Assembly: GCF_038396755.1 (NCBI RefSeq)
Contig: NZ_CP149822.1
Location: 310,001-374,000, forward strand
DNA from: Chitinophaga pollutisoli
GTDB lineage: Bacteria; Bacteroidota; Bacteroidia; Chitinophagales; Chitinophagaceae
DNA length: 64,000 bases
Reading direction: 5' to 3'
The translations under genes and the position numbers were made by a program. The notes under the pieces are model-generated. The model searched no databases, had not been told where the DNA came from, and worked only from the letters and a program-made list of their open reading frames with translations. The stretch's first letter is position 1; every line of letters begins with the position of its first letter. Positions 43,786 to 52,420 of this stretch are shown in pieces.

Positions 43786-44100
43786 ATGACTCCATTCGTT
43801 TTGCTCGCCGTAGCAGCGGCCCTGTTTTTTGTAGCACACGTCTTCCTGCTTTTCACTTCCTTCGGAAAAGATCAGTACAACCGCAAAAAGTATCTCTGGT
43901 CACATTTGACCTTATGGATCTGCGGCGCTATCCTCTTTGCCATGACCACGTTATTCGCCGGCAAAGGCAGTTCCGAAGTGATGGACGTGTTCGACACGCC
44001 TGTTAAGCGCTGGCTCATCCTGGTAGTGGCCCTTGGCCTCTCCGCCATCGCGCACACGGTTGTGAAGCTCCTGGTGATGCCGAAGTATCAGGCTCGCTAA
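43786..44100 (+). CDS. Small three-helix membrane protein
   Basis: A 104-residue protein with three membrane helices (FVLLAVAAALFFVAHVFLLF; HLTLWICGAILFAMTTLF; WLILVVALGLSAIAHTVVKLL). I recognise no family and see no catalytic motif. It precedes dinB by 49 bases in the same direction and may be cotranscribed. Confidence 0.6.
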   Translation: MTPFVLLAVAAALFFVAHVFLLFTSFGKDQYNRKKYLWSHLTLWICGAILFAMTTLFAGKGSSEVMDVFDTPVKRWLILVVALGLSAIAHTVVKLLVMPKYQAR

Positions 44101-44149
44101 ACCGGTCCAGTCGCGCGGCCCGTTACCGTTTCTTGCGTAACTTGCGGAC

Positions 44150-45226
44150 ATGACGCTCCGCAAAATCATTCATATCGACATGGATGCCTTCTACGCATCG
44201 GTGGAGCAGCGCGACCATCCCGACTATCGCGGTAAACCTATCGCCGTAGGCGGGTCCCCGGAAGGGCGTGGCGGAGTGGTGGCAACAGCCAGCTACGAAG
44301 CCAGAAAATTCGGAGTCCGCTCCGCCATGCCTTCCAAAAGAGCCCAGCAATTGTGCCCGCACATTCTTTTCGTTTATCCCCGATTCGACGTATACCGCGA
44401 CGTGTCCCGCCATGTCCGTTCCATCTTCCAGCGCTACACCGATCTCATCGAACCCCTCTCCCTTGACGAAGCCTATCTCGATGTCACCATCGACAAACAA
44501 AATATCGGCTCTGCCATCGCCATCGCGCAGCAAATCAAACAAGCCATCCGCGACGAGCTCAACCTGACAGCCTCCGCCGGCGTTTCCGTCAATAAATTCG
44601 TCGCCAAGATCGCGTCCGATATGCATAAGCCCGACGGTCTCACCTTCATCGGCCCTTCCCAGATCGAATCCTTCATGGAAAACCTGCCGGTAGAGAAATT
44701 CCACGGCGTCGGCAAAGTAACCGCCGAAAAGATGCAGCGCATGGGATTATTCAACGGCGCCGATCTGAAAAAACTCTCCGAAAACGATCTTGTACAGCAT
44801 TTCGGTAAAGCAGGACGGTTCTATTACCGCATTGTCCGCGGGCAAGACGACCGCCCCGTGCAGCCCCACCGCGAAACGAAGTCAGTAGGCGCGGAAGACA
44901 CCTTTCCCCACGACCTCACCACCCTCGCCGAAATGGATCCTGAACTGGAAAAACTCGCGGTTAAAGTAGCCACCCGTCTCGATAAACACCAACTCAAAGG
45001 CCGGACTGTGACCCTTAAAGTCAAATACAACGATTTCCGGCAAATCACCCGTAATCATTCCTCCCAACTACCCATCTCCGACGCCGACAGCATTTCCACT
45101 GCCGCCAAACAGCTTCTCGCCAAAACCGATCCCGAAACGGAAGGCGCGAAAGTCCGGCTGCTGGGCATTACCGTCTCCAACTTCGGGGAAGAACGATCCG
45201 AAACCGGCCAGCTCTCGTTGTTCTGA
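44150..45226 (+). CDS. dinB: DNA polymerase IV
   Basis: A 358-residue Y-family polymerase that copies past damaged bases with low fidelity. Metal-binding motifs are IIHIDMDAFYASVEQRD (residues 6-22) and SLDEAYLDV. The rest includes AGVSVNKFVAKIASDMHKPDG, VEKFHGVGKVTAEKMQRMG and the terminal QLSLF, the beta-clamp-binding peptide. The length is typical for DinB. I see no clear LexA-type box upstream. Confidence 0.97.
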   Translation: MTLRKIIHIDMDAFYASVEQRDHPDYRGKPIAVGGSPEGRGGVVATASYEARKFGVRSAMPSKRAQQLCPHILFVYPRFDVYRDVSRHVRSIFQRYTDLIEPLSLDEAYLDVTIDKQNIGSAIAIAQQIKQAIRDELNLTASAGVSVNKFVAKIASDMHKPDGLTFIGPSQIESFMENLPVEKFHGVGKVTAEKMQRMGLFNGADLKKLSENDLVQHFGKAGRFYYRIVRGQDDRPVQPHRETKSVGAEDTFPHDLTTLAEMDPELEKLAVKVATRLDKHQLKGRTVTLKVKYNDFRQITRNHSSQLPISDADSISTAAKQLLAKTDPETEGAKVRLLGITVSNFGEERSETGQLSLF

Positions 45227-45260
45227 AAAAAGAAACCGCCGTCCGGTAAGGAACGGCGGC
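45225..45260 (-). terminator. Terminator of the S10 peptidase gene
   Basis: CCGCCGT (45236-45242) pairs with ACGGCGG (45253-45259); read on the minus strand the stem is followed by TTTCTTTTTT. It lies just past the stop of the peptidase gene and directly after dinB. Confidence 0.7.
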
Positions 45261-45281
45261 TATACAATGCTATCGGTAAAA

Positions 45282-46799
45282 TCAGTACTTCGCGGCCTGA
45301 CCTTCTTTGGGAACGGATTTGAGGATGAACTGGCGCAGGTGTTCGTTACTGGTGGCCAGATCGTCTTTCCGCAGGTACATCATGTGCCCGCTGCGGTAGC
45401 CTTCGAACGACATGCGGTCTTTCAGTTTTCCGCCGGGGTCCATCTGCCAGAGATTGTATTTGGCGTTGAAATAATCGCAGGCGCCGTCGTAGTAACCGCT
45501 CTGCACGAAAACATGCAGGTAAGGATTTTGCGCCATGGCCTGGCGGAGATTATCGCCGGTGCGGTTGTTGTTGTTATCCCATGGCCAAACGGGGCCGAAC
45601 ATATTGTATTTCAGATCGGTTTTGTATTTCAATTCCTCGCGGACATAAATGTTGATCGCCGGGGTGAAAGAATGCAGCCAGGAAGTGAGTTCCGCGTTAT
45701 AATCCACGCTCTGCCCGGCGTCCTTCTTATCGATCCCCAGGTAGCGGGAATCGAGGCGGCCCACGGTGTAGCCACGGTCGCGCAGCAATTCTTTCCAGAA
45801 GAAATTCGTGGATATGTCGAGGTTATTTTGCAGGACTACTTTTTCGGAAAGTCCGGAGTAGCGGGCAACTTTCGCGGTGATCTCCTTCCGCTTCGTTTCC
45901 GGCAGATTACCGCCCTGCGCGAGCGCCGGCAGGTATTCCCGGATGGTGAATTCTTCCACTTCCGGCAGTACGGCCGTCAGGTCTTTTTGTTGCAGTTCCG
46001 GTGTGAGGGCTTTATGATACCAGGCGGTAGCGGCGAAATAGGGCAGGCGCAGCGCGGCATCCGCCGGCCCGTCGCGCTCGATCCCCAACTCCGTAGGCGA
46101 AACGAGCACCACGCCGTTCACGTAGATCCATTGTGCATTCTGCAGTTCCAGCGCCAGCCCTGAAACGCGGGTGGTGCCGTAGCTTTCACCGACGAGATAC
46201 TTGGGGCTCGCCCAGCGTTTGTACCGTGTAATGAAAGTACTGATCCATTCAGCCAGGTATTTCACGTCCTGGTTCACCCCGAAAAACTTCGATCCCTGCA
46301 CATCTTTGTTGGCCATCCGCGAAAATCCCGTGTTCACGGGATCCACATACACGATATCGGCCACATCGAGGATGGAATGGGGGTTATCTTTCAATCCGTA
46401 TGGCTGCACGGGATATCCTTCGTCGTCGATCTTCAGCACGCGCGGGCCGGTATACCCGATCTGCATCCATACGGAAGCAGTTCCGGGCCCGCCGTTGAAG
46501 GAAAATACCAGCGGCCGGGGGCCCTGGTCGGCCACGCCCGTCCGTTCGAAATACGTATAAAACACGCCGGCGATGGTTTTGCCTTCGTCGTCCCAAACGG
46601 GCAACGTTCCGGCCGTCACCTTGTAAGGCACGCGCTGGCCTTTGATGGTGACTTCATGGTTCGTTGTCACCGAGGCGTCGATCTTGAGCGTGCGCTCTGT
46701 AGCGCCGGGGCCGGTAGTCAGATCGGGTTCGGAGGTTGTTTTTTGTGCGAAGGCGGTAGAGCAGCAAAGCAGGCAGGCTGCGGCAAAGGTTGATTTCAT
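45282..46799 (-). CDS. S10 family serine carboxypeptidase, exported
   Basis: A 505-residue secreted protein (signal MKSTFAAACLLCCSTAFAQ). S10 signatures are LVFSFNGGPGTASVWMQIGY (the oxyanion segment with glycines) and YLVGESYGTTR with nucleophile Ser207 in GESYG; the late aspartate is in YDGACD and the catalytic histidine in FEGYRSGHMMYLRKD. This is a carboxypeptidase, likely periplasmic, releasing C-terminal amino acids. It is transcribed downstream of the GH31 gene but behind its own terminator. Confidence 0.95.
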   Translation of the reverse strand: MKSTFAAACLLCCSTAFAQKTTSEPDLTTGPGATERTLKIDASVTTNHEVTIKGQRVPYKVTAGTLPVWDDEGKTIAGVFYTYFERTGVADQGPRPLVFSFNGGPGTASVWMQIGYTGPRVLKIDDEGYPVQPYGLKDNPHSILDVADIVYVDPVNTGFSRMANKDVQGSKFFGVNQDVKYLAEWISTFITRYKRWASPKYLVGESYGTTRVSGLALELQNAQWIYVNGVVLVSPTELGIERDGPADAALRLPYFAATAWYHKALTPELQQKDLTAVLPEVEEFTIREYLPALAQGGNLPETKRKEITAKVARYSGLSEKVVLQNNLDISTNFFWKELLRDRGYTVGRLDSRYLGIDKKDAGQSVDYNAELTSWLHSFTPAINIYVREELKYKTDLKYNMFGPVWPWDNNNNRTGDNLRQAMAQNPYLHVFVQSGYYDGACDYFNAKYNLWQMDPGGKLKDRMSFEGYRSGHMMYLRKDDLATSNEHLRQFILKSVPKEGQAAKY

Positions 46800-46807
46800 A
46801 TGTTAAC

Positions 46808-46850
46808 AAAGAGCGATTTATTCCTCAATATGGGAAATAAATCGCTCTTT
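46808..46850 (-). terminator. Terminator of the GH31 gene
   Basis: AAAGAGCGATTTATTCC (46808-46824) pairs with GGAAATAAATCGCTCTTT (46833-46850), with one bulged A and an eight-base loop. It lies between the GH31 stop and the S10 start. Confidence 0.75.
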
Positions 46851-46876
46851 GCCGCATCAAAGGGATAAAAGGCGCA

Positions 46877-49018
46877 TTATTTCGCCTGTGCGGTCATGAA
46901 CGTCCATTTTACTTTGGGGCCGTAGCCGAAGGGCTTCCCGGCGGCCGGTTTCTCCATGCTGCCTTTGCCGTTGGCGGCTTTAAGGAGCACCCTGGTAAAT
47001 TGCCCCCGCTCGAAATCGAATGTATTGCCGTCGTCGTCGTACAGGAGGAAATCGCCTGGAGCGCTGCCGTATACGCGCACTTCGAGCGGCAGCACTTCCC
47101 CTGGTTTCGGGGCTTGCCTGCGCGGGGGGATCATGGGGATAAGGCCGCCGTCGCGGATGAATAGCGGAATGCGGTCAAGACGCGCTTTTACAGTGATCAC
47201 ACCATCTTCCCCAGCCAGTTCACCGGTATAGAAATCATACCATTTACCTTTCGGGAGATACACTTTACGGCTGGAGTCGCCCGCGAAGAAAGGCGCCACG
47301 ATCATATTGTCGCCCATCATGTACTGATCCTTCAATTCAGAACGGGTTTTAGCTTCGTAGGGATTCAATGTGGCGTCGAGTTTGCCGCCATTCACCTGCG
47401 GAGTGAACGCAAAGCCGTCGATCAGGTTCATAGAGCGGAAAGGCGGTTTTCCTTCAAACCGGTATTGCGCGAAAGTGGAATAGAGATAAGGCAGCAGCTG
47501 CATGCGGAGCATCGCTACCTCCTGCACGGCGGTTTCCACTTCCGGGAACGACCAGGGCTTGGTGCCGTCGGCCCAGGCGTTGAGCATGGCCATGGGCGAA
47601 AAGCAAACGGACTGCATCCTTCTCACCCACTCTTCCGCGGATTTGGAAGCGCGCACTTCCGGTGTCCAGAGCACGCCGATGAAGCTGCTGTTGACCAGCG
47701 CCGTGATAAAATCCGGGTGAGAATAATAATCGTTGTAGATGACATATGGGAAGCGGCTGGCGCCGGCGTTGGAAGCGCGCACCAGTCCGTACGTCCGCCT
47801 GTTTTGCTCCCGGAACCATTCGTCGGTCATCTGTTGCATGGCGATGCCATAGATCTGGCGCATTTGTTCTGCCGAGGTGCCGGAGGGGAAGGTGGCCACG
47901 TCGGGCCAGAGCCATTTGTCGTAGCCGTCGTTTTCATCCATTTTATAACCGCTCACGCCCAGTGCGATGTGGTTTTTCAGGAAGTGTTCGCGGAAGAGGG
48001 CTTTGGCTTCCGGCAGCGTGAAATCCGCCACGAGCCCGTTCCATACGGTATGACTGCCTGAAAGCGATTTAAGCGGTGCATACAGGCTGCTTTTGGGCGA
48101 TACGTAGGGATTCAGCCAGAGGTTGGCCTTCACGCCCATGTTTGCCAGGTTGATGATGAAGCCTTTCGGGTCGGGGAAGCGGTTGGGATCCCATTCAAAA
48201 GTGCAGGGGTAGGCCATGGAATGCCAGCCTGGTTCGACGCCGATGAAATCAAGGGGGAAATTGTGCCCTTCAAATTCTTTCGCTTCCCGCACGATATCCT
48301 GCTGGCTGTATAAGGTGGGAACGCGCTGCGTAAACCCGAGCCCCCATTTGGGCGGGAGGTAACCGCCGCCGTTGAAAAGGTTATACCGTTGCACGGCGTT
48401 CATGGCCGTGGGGCCGGCGAAGATATAAACTTCTGCGCCTGCCGCGGGTACCAGCATTTCCACGGCATCTGAATAGGGTTGCGATTCCCACTGCTTGTTG
48501 CCGTTGCGGTCGTGGAGAACGGGTGGGTTCTTCGTGTCGGTCCGCACAGCGGTGCCGGCATACACGGTGATATACCGCGCAGCGTCTACCAGCACGCCAT
48601 ATCCGCGGGAAGAGATGTACAAGGGAACCGGTGCGTGGGTGCGGCCGTCGTCTTTTCCGCCGTAGTGGTCTACATGCAGCTGGCTCACGCGGCCGCGTTG
48701 GTTTACGGTTTTGAAGTTTAGGCCCAGCCCGAAGAGCTGTTCATTTTTTTCCAGGGGGAAGCGCAGGTATACTTTGCCGTCGGCCAGTTTCACCGATATG
48801 TCGTTGCGATCGAGGGGGAACCGGGCGGAAGGGAGTTTTCCGAGCGCGGCGCTGTCGGGCTTTGCGGCGGCAATGTTCAGTAAGGTAACTTTCTCCGGGG
48901 TGCCCGCGGTGCCTTTCCAGACGCCGGGCATGACTTCGCGCCATTGCAGTTGGGCGCTGAGCGAAGTGTACTGGCATAACAAAGCACACAGCAGCGGCAA
49001 TGTAAATCTGATGTTCAT
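46877..49018 (-). CDS. Glycoside hydrolase family 31 protein, exported
   Basis: A 713-residue secreted protein with signal peptide (FTLPLLCALLCQYTSLSA). The GH31 core shows LPPKWGLGFTQRVPTLYSQQD, FPLDFIGVEPGWHS, then the nucleophile segment GVSGYKMDENDGYDKWLWPD. In the acid/base segment the usual WxGD is here LWTPEVRASKSAEEWVRRM; the general acid position therefore does not look canonical. The C-terminal beta-sandwich (YGSAPGDFLLYDDDGNTFDFERG) is typical of GH31. Possible substrates are alpha-glucosides, xylosides or galactosides. It is not inside a visible PUL. Confidence 0.9.
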   Translation of the reverse strand: MNIRFTLPLLCALLCQYTSLSAQLQWREVMPGVWKGTAGTPEKVTLLNIAAAKPDSAALGKLPSARFPLDRNDISVKLADGKVYLRFPLEKNEQLFGLGLNFKTVNQRGRVSQLHVDHYGGKDDGRTHAPVPLYISSRGYGVLVDAARYITVYAGTAVRTDTKNPPVLHDRNGNKQWESQPYSDAVEMLVPAAGAEVYIFAGPTAMNAVQRYNLFNGGGYLPPKWGLGFTQRVPTLYSQQDIVREAKEFEGHNFPLDFIGVEPGWHSMAYPCTFEWDPNRFPDPKGFIINLANMGVKANLWLNPYVSPKSSLYAPLKSLSGSHTVWNGLVADFTLPEAKALFREHFLKNHIALGVSGYKMDENDGYDKWLWPDVATFPSGTSAEQMRQIYGIAMQQMTDEWFREQNRRTYGLVRASNAGASRFPYVIYNDYYSHPDFITALVNSSFIGVLWTPEVRASKSAEEWVRRMQSVCFSPMAMLNAWADGTKPWSFPEVETAVQEVAMLRMQLLPYLYSTFAQYRFEGKPPFRSMNLIDGFAFTPQVNGGKLDATLNPYEAKTRSELKDQYMMGDNMIVAPFFAGDSSRKVYLPKGKWYDFYTGELAGEDGVITVKARLDRIPLFIRDGGLIPMIPPRRQAPKPGEVLPLEVRVYGSAPGDFLLYDDDGNTFDFERGQFTRVLLKAANGKGSMEKPAAGKPFGYGPKVKWTFMTAQAK

Positions 49019-49107
49019 AATCGTGGTAATTGGACGAGAAGATAGCCAGATAATCCGGGTTTGCCACGCTGCGGTGAAGATTCAGCCAGAGACGGTGAAA
49101 ATAACAG

Positions 49108-49944
49108 TTATCGTTTTACTGTAGTGGAGTTGACGGGCGCCGTTTCTTTGGGGTTCACCTGGTAACAGAGCACTTCGCCGTTCCGGAGCACTTCCACGAT
49201 GCGGTAACCGTAATAAGGCTTGCCCCAACTCCCGCCGAGGTGACCATCGAAGAAGTAGTGCTTGCCGTTTTTCTCTTTCATGCCGTCTTCCGCATGGTCA
49301 TGCCCGTGAAAAACCGCCCGCAGGTTGGTTTGCGCGGAGAACATCTCCACCAGTTCGGGGCAGTCGATGCCGTGTTCGGTCCATTTCACGGGTGTGATGT
49401 GCTGGATCACGAAAAGGTTTTTGGCGTTGCGGTGTTTGGCGAGATGCTCGCGGGTCCAGCCGAGGTCCGGACAAACATATTTGCCTTTGATATCCGCGGT
49501 ATTGAGTATGAGGAAAGCGTTGTCTCCCTGTTGAAAATCGTAATGCCAGCGGGTGCCGAAAACTTTCTCCCATTCGGATTCGTCGATCATATCGTGGTTA
49601 CCGTGGGAGACATGGTATTTCATGGAGAGTTGGTCCCACGCGGCTTTAGCGGGATGGATAAATTTGGGATCGTTGTGAAATACATCGCCGTTGATGACGG
49701 TAAAATCGAGCCCCCTGCCGGATGCTTCCTTATTGAGCAGGGCCACCATGTTGCTATGGTGTTCAGCGAAAGTGGTGTCCGGCTGGCCATAGTGCCCGTC
49801 GGACGCGAGGGCGAAGCGGAGTTTTACCTTTTTACGCGGCGGCAGAACGAAGCTCCCGGGCGCGAAGGATTGCAGGGCGGAACCGGCGCCGATCAGGACG
49901 ATGCTTTTCAGCGAAAGCCCGATAAATTCTCTGCGGTTGATCAT
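49108..49944 (-). CDS. Metallophosphoesterase, exported (Tat-like signal)
   Basis: A 278-residue calcineurin-like phosphoesterase. Metal ligands lie in FALASDGHYG, INGDVFHND, VSHGNHDMIDE and the late HGHDH; the middle QHITPVKW gives another histidine. It begins MINRREFIGLSLKS, and the twin arginines followed by a hydrophobic run suggest Tat export, as is common for metal-dependent enzymes in Bacteroidota. The substrate cannot be determined from sequence. Confidence 0.9.
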   Translation of the reverse strand: MINRREFIGLSLKSIVLIGAGSALQSFAPGSFVLPPRKKVKLRFALASDGHYGQPDTTFAEHHSNMVALLNKEASGRGLDFTVINGDVFHNDPKFIHPAKAAWDQLSMKYHVSHGNHDMIDESEWEKVFGTRWHYDFQQGDNAFLILNTADIKGKYVCPDLGWTREHLAKHRNAKNLFVIQHITPVKWTEHGIDCPELVEMFSAQTNLRAVFHGHDHAEDGMKEKNGKHYFFDGHLGGSWGKPYYGYRIVEVLRNGEVLCYQVNPKETAPVNSTTVKR

Positions 49945-50563
49945 AAACGTGCGTATTTAACACAACCAAGATAATAGAAAAATAGAACGAAAAAAATAAT
50001 TGGATCGCAGAAAATTTTCGCGCAAAAAATTCTTATATAATTGGAAGCTAAAACTGTTTAGTTATGAATTCTGCTTTCACGATCGCTGACGAGCCGATGA
50101 ATAAAATGCACTTCCAGTTGTGCATTTATAATCGGTCGGAATTAAGTTCAGAATTGGTCACTATTACAAATGGCGCATGAACGGGACATGTCCGGGTGGC
50201 AAACTGTATGCTGAAAACGAAAGGATCAATTTCGTTGCTAAAACATTTAAAAACATTGAACGCGGAAACGCAACTTTCAACAATGGAGAAGAACAAAATA
50301 AGCTCGCATCAGCCGAAAAATGTAATTGTGCTGACAGGCGATCTGTCCCCAACCCCCAAAGCAGGCATGCAGTTAACCAAATCGTTACTTTGGATAATTG
50401 CCGGTGTCATATTGCTGTATGCGCTGCTTTGCCTGAACCATGGATGTAACCAAAACCCTGCGCCCGATTTACCTAGCGCAACTGCTGCTACGCACCATTA
50501 TAGGCTAATCAGCAATTTTATATTATACCAGTTGGAAACCTAGCGGGATCGACAGGGTTCAGG
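49945..50563. other. 619-bp AT-rich intergenic region
   Basis: This gap contains no recognised gene. It is markedly AT-rich near 49970-50060. The only frame worth noting is the small single-helix protein at 50283-50543. A 38-codon frame at 50063 that runs to a stop at 50179 and a 90-codon frame at 50177 share the bases and have no recognisable features. I see no tRNA, terminator or repeat. Confidence 0.5.
50283..50543 (+). CDS. Possible small single-helix membrane protein
   Basis: An 86-residue frame from ATG 50283 (a longer start at 50196 is open). It starts basic and polar (MEKNKISSHQPKNVIVLTG), then carries one hydrophobic helix (LLWIIAGVILLYALLCL) followed by HGCNQNP and a short polar tail. 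Nothing is recognised, and no promoter with a TAnnTTTG box is seen. The hydrophobic helix makes it somewhat more likely to be real than the overlapping frames. Confidence 0.28.
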   Translation: MEKNKISSHQPKNVIVLTGDLSPTPKAGMQLTKSLLWIIAGVILLYALLCLNHGCNQNPAPDLPSATAATHHYRLISNFILYQLET

Positions 50564-51067
50564 TTACACTTTTACCAACTGCTCCAGCTGGCGGCGGTAA
50601 TCGTATTGGAGATCTTCATGTTGCGCATCGATGAGCTTGTCGATCTTGCGCAACTGCTGGGCGTAAAGATTGCCGAGCTGCACGCTTTGCCGCAGCAAGT
50701 CCCCTGCCCGGCGGAGTCGCTTGCAGAAATAAAGCAGCAATTCCACCTCCACCGTCTTGGATTGTGTAAACCGGATGTGCTTGTTCGTGACCCGGAGAAT
50801 CTTGCGGACCGTCTTTTTCGCCAGGTACGCCTGCGTGGTGCCCATCCCGTCGAACTCCGCGTCGATATAAGCTTTCACCTGGTCGAGGTACGTTTCGGGG
50901 TAAGAAGCGTCGAACAACAGGTAGCTGAGCAGCTCCTTGTTCTCCTTCCTGAATTTAGCCAGCCGGAGGCAAATCTCCACCAGCTCGGCATGCGGCAACG
51001 ACAGCATTTCTTTCTTCAGCTCATTGACCGTCACCGGTTTTATTTCCGCGGTATTCTTCTTCTTCAT
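50564..51067 (-). CDS. Helical cytosolic protein of unknown function
   Basis: A 167-residue mostly helical, charged protein (VNELKKEMLSLPHAELVEICLRL, NKHIRFTQSKTVEVELLLYF, RKIDKLIDAQHEDLQYDYRRQLEQL). It has no signal peptide or membrane helix. From memory similar proteins occur widely in Bacteroidota, but no function is known. It sits 17 bases downstream of the SRPBCC gene in the same direction and probably shares its transcript. Confidence 0.65.
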   Translation of the reverse strand: MKKKNTAEIKPVTVNELKKEMLSLPHAELVEICLRLAKFRKENKELLSYLLFDASYPETYLDQVKAYIDAEFDGMGTTQAYLAKKTVRKILRVTNKHIRFTQSKTVEVELLLYFCKRLRRAGDLLRQSVQLGNLYAQQLRKIDKLIDAQHEDLQYDYRRQLEQLVKV

Positions 51068-51084
51068 AAGGTGGGAAGCGGCGG

Positions 51085-51465
51085 CTATTCGGTATAAAAG
51101 TCGATCAGGGAACCAAAATAAGCATCCCGCCAGCCTTCCACGATATCGTCGTACGCTTCGTCGGGAATATTGGAATGGCGAAGCTCCGCCGATGTGCCTT
51201 TTTTATGCGGATGCAGGATGATCGTTACGATGGAGGCGGGCTCTTGTTCGCCGAAGTACCATTCCTGCACCAGCTTCCTGCCCTCCTCGAATTCGATATT
51301 GCGGCCGGCGATACTGCCATCCCACAACGAAAACTCAGAGCCGGGCTCCGTGCTCATCTCCGCCTTATCGCCCGTCCACAACCGGATGGTGGCCTCACGG
51401 GTCAGCGCCTGGTACACTTCTTCCGGCGGCGCGGGAATCACGAAATGTTGCTTGAAATCTTTCAT
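51085..51465 (-). CDS. SRPBCC / AHSA1-like domain protein
   Basis: A 126-residue protein of the Bet v 1-like (SRPBCC) fold. It has the AHSA1 features FVIPAPPEEVYQALTREATIRLW, then SLWDGSIAGRNIEFEEGRKLVQEWYFG and the terminal helix YDDIVEGWRDAYFGSLIDFYT. Such proteins bind hydrophobic ligands or assist Hsp90; the role of this one is unknown. It follows the CvfB-like gene by 14 bases and continues into the 50564 gene. Confidence 0.88.
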   Translation of the reverse strand: MKDFKQHFVIPAPPEEVYQALTREATIRLWTGDKAEMSTEPGSEFSLWDGSIAGRNIEFEEGRKLVQEWYFGEQEPASIVTIILHPHKKGTSAELRHSNIPDEAYDDIVEGWRDAYFGSLIDFYTE

Positions 51466-51479
51466 GTTGCGGAGATTAT

Positions 51480-52316
51480 TTAGTCTTCTATCAGCTTGAT
51501 GCCGGTTTTGGTCAACTCGATTTTCTGTTGCTTGTACAGCGCGCCTACCGTCATTTTAAACGTCTTCTTGCTCATCCCGAAGAAATCACGGATCTCATCC
51601 GGATCGGATTTATCGTGGTATGGCAGATAACCGTCGTTCTCCCGGAGCAGGCGCAACATGCGGGAGGCCTCGTCTTCCACCCGGTTGTACCCCGACTGTC
51701 CGGGCGCCACATCCACCTTTCCGTCTTCCTTCACGGCTTTTACAAACCCTTGGAGGCGGTCGCCGATGTCGAGTGGGCGAAACACGTCGGAGTAATGCAA
51801 CACGCCGGTATGGCGGTTATTGATGATGGTAATGAACCCGATGTCTGACCGGCGATAAATCACCAGTTCTACCGGGTCTTTTTCCTGCACGGTAAGCGGG
51901 TCATTACTGAGGTAAGCATCGATTTTTTCGGTGGCGGCCACGCGGTTGGTGAGTTCGTCGAGGTAGATCATGACAAGATAATCCTGCCCTTTCACCATTT
52001 TGGATACCTGGCGCGACAGCGGCACGAAGAGGTCTTTGGCCAGTCCCCAGTCGAGGAATGCGCCCTGGTGGGTGGTGTCCACCACTTTTAGGGAAACAAT
52101 ATCGCCCACCACGCCTTTCGGCTTGTCGGTGGTAGCGATGAGCCTGTTTTCGGAATCATGGTAGAGAAACACGGTAAGCTCGTCGCCCGGGCGGGTGCCG
52201 TCGGGAACATAGCGTTTGGGCAGGAGGATTTCCGTATCCCCGCCACCGTCGAGGTACACCCCGAAATCTGTTTCTTTTTTGACTTTCAGCTGATTATATT
52301 CGCCGACTTTGTACAT
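51480..52316 (-). CDS. S1-domain RNA-binding protein, CvfB family
   Basis: A 278-residue protein with repeated S1-like OB folds and a C-terminal winged helix. The start is ATG 52316 (MYKVGEYNQLKVKKETDFGVYL); the frame extends to 52415 but the family begins here. Repeats are seen at VGDIVSLKVVDTTHQGAFLDW and VVLHYSDVFRPLDIGDRLQ-type segments, and the end (IRDFFGMSKKTFKMTVGALY, KIELTKTGIKLIED) is the winged helix that binds RNA in CvfB of Gram-positive bacteria. It acts on expression of many genes there; the role here is by homology only. Confidence 0.9.
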   Translation of the reverse strand: MYKVGEYNQLKVKKETDFGVYLDGGGDTEILLPKRYVPDGTRPGDELTVFLYHDSENRLIATTDKPKGVVGDIVSLKVVDTTHQGAFLDWGLAKDLFVPLSRQVSKMVKGQDYLVMIYLDELTNRVAATEKIDAYLSNDPLTVQEKDPVELVIYRRSDIGFITIINNRHTGVLHYSDVFRPLDIGDRLQGFVKAVKEDGKVDVAPGQSGYNRVEDEASRMLRLLRENDGYLPYHDKSDPDEIRDFFGMSKKTFKMTVGALYKQQKIELTKTGIKLIED

Positions 52317-52420
52317 ATTATATTGAAATTCGGCGGTAAAGGTACGATAAAAATAACGGGGACCCGCCGGATGCGGAATTTCAAAAAAGATCGATAAATT
52401 ACCGTAACAATCCACGGAGT

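Noticed and set aside
50177..50449. 90-codon plus-strand frame overlapping the candidate microprotein
   Set aside because: Polar, with no hydrophobic helix or motif; overlaps a frame that looks better.
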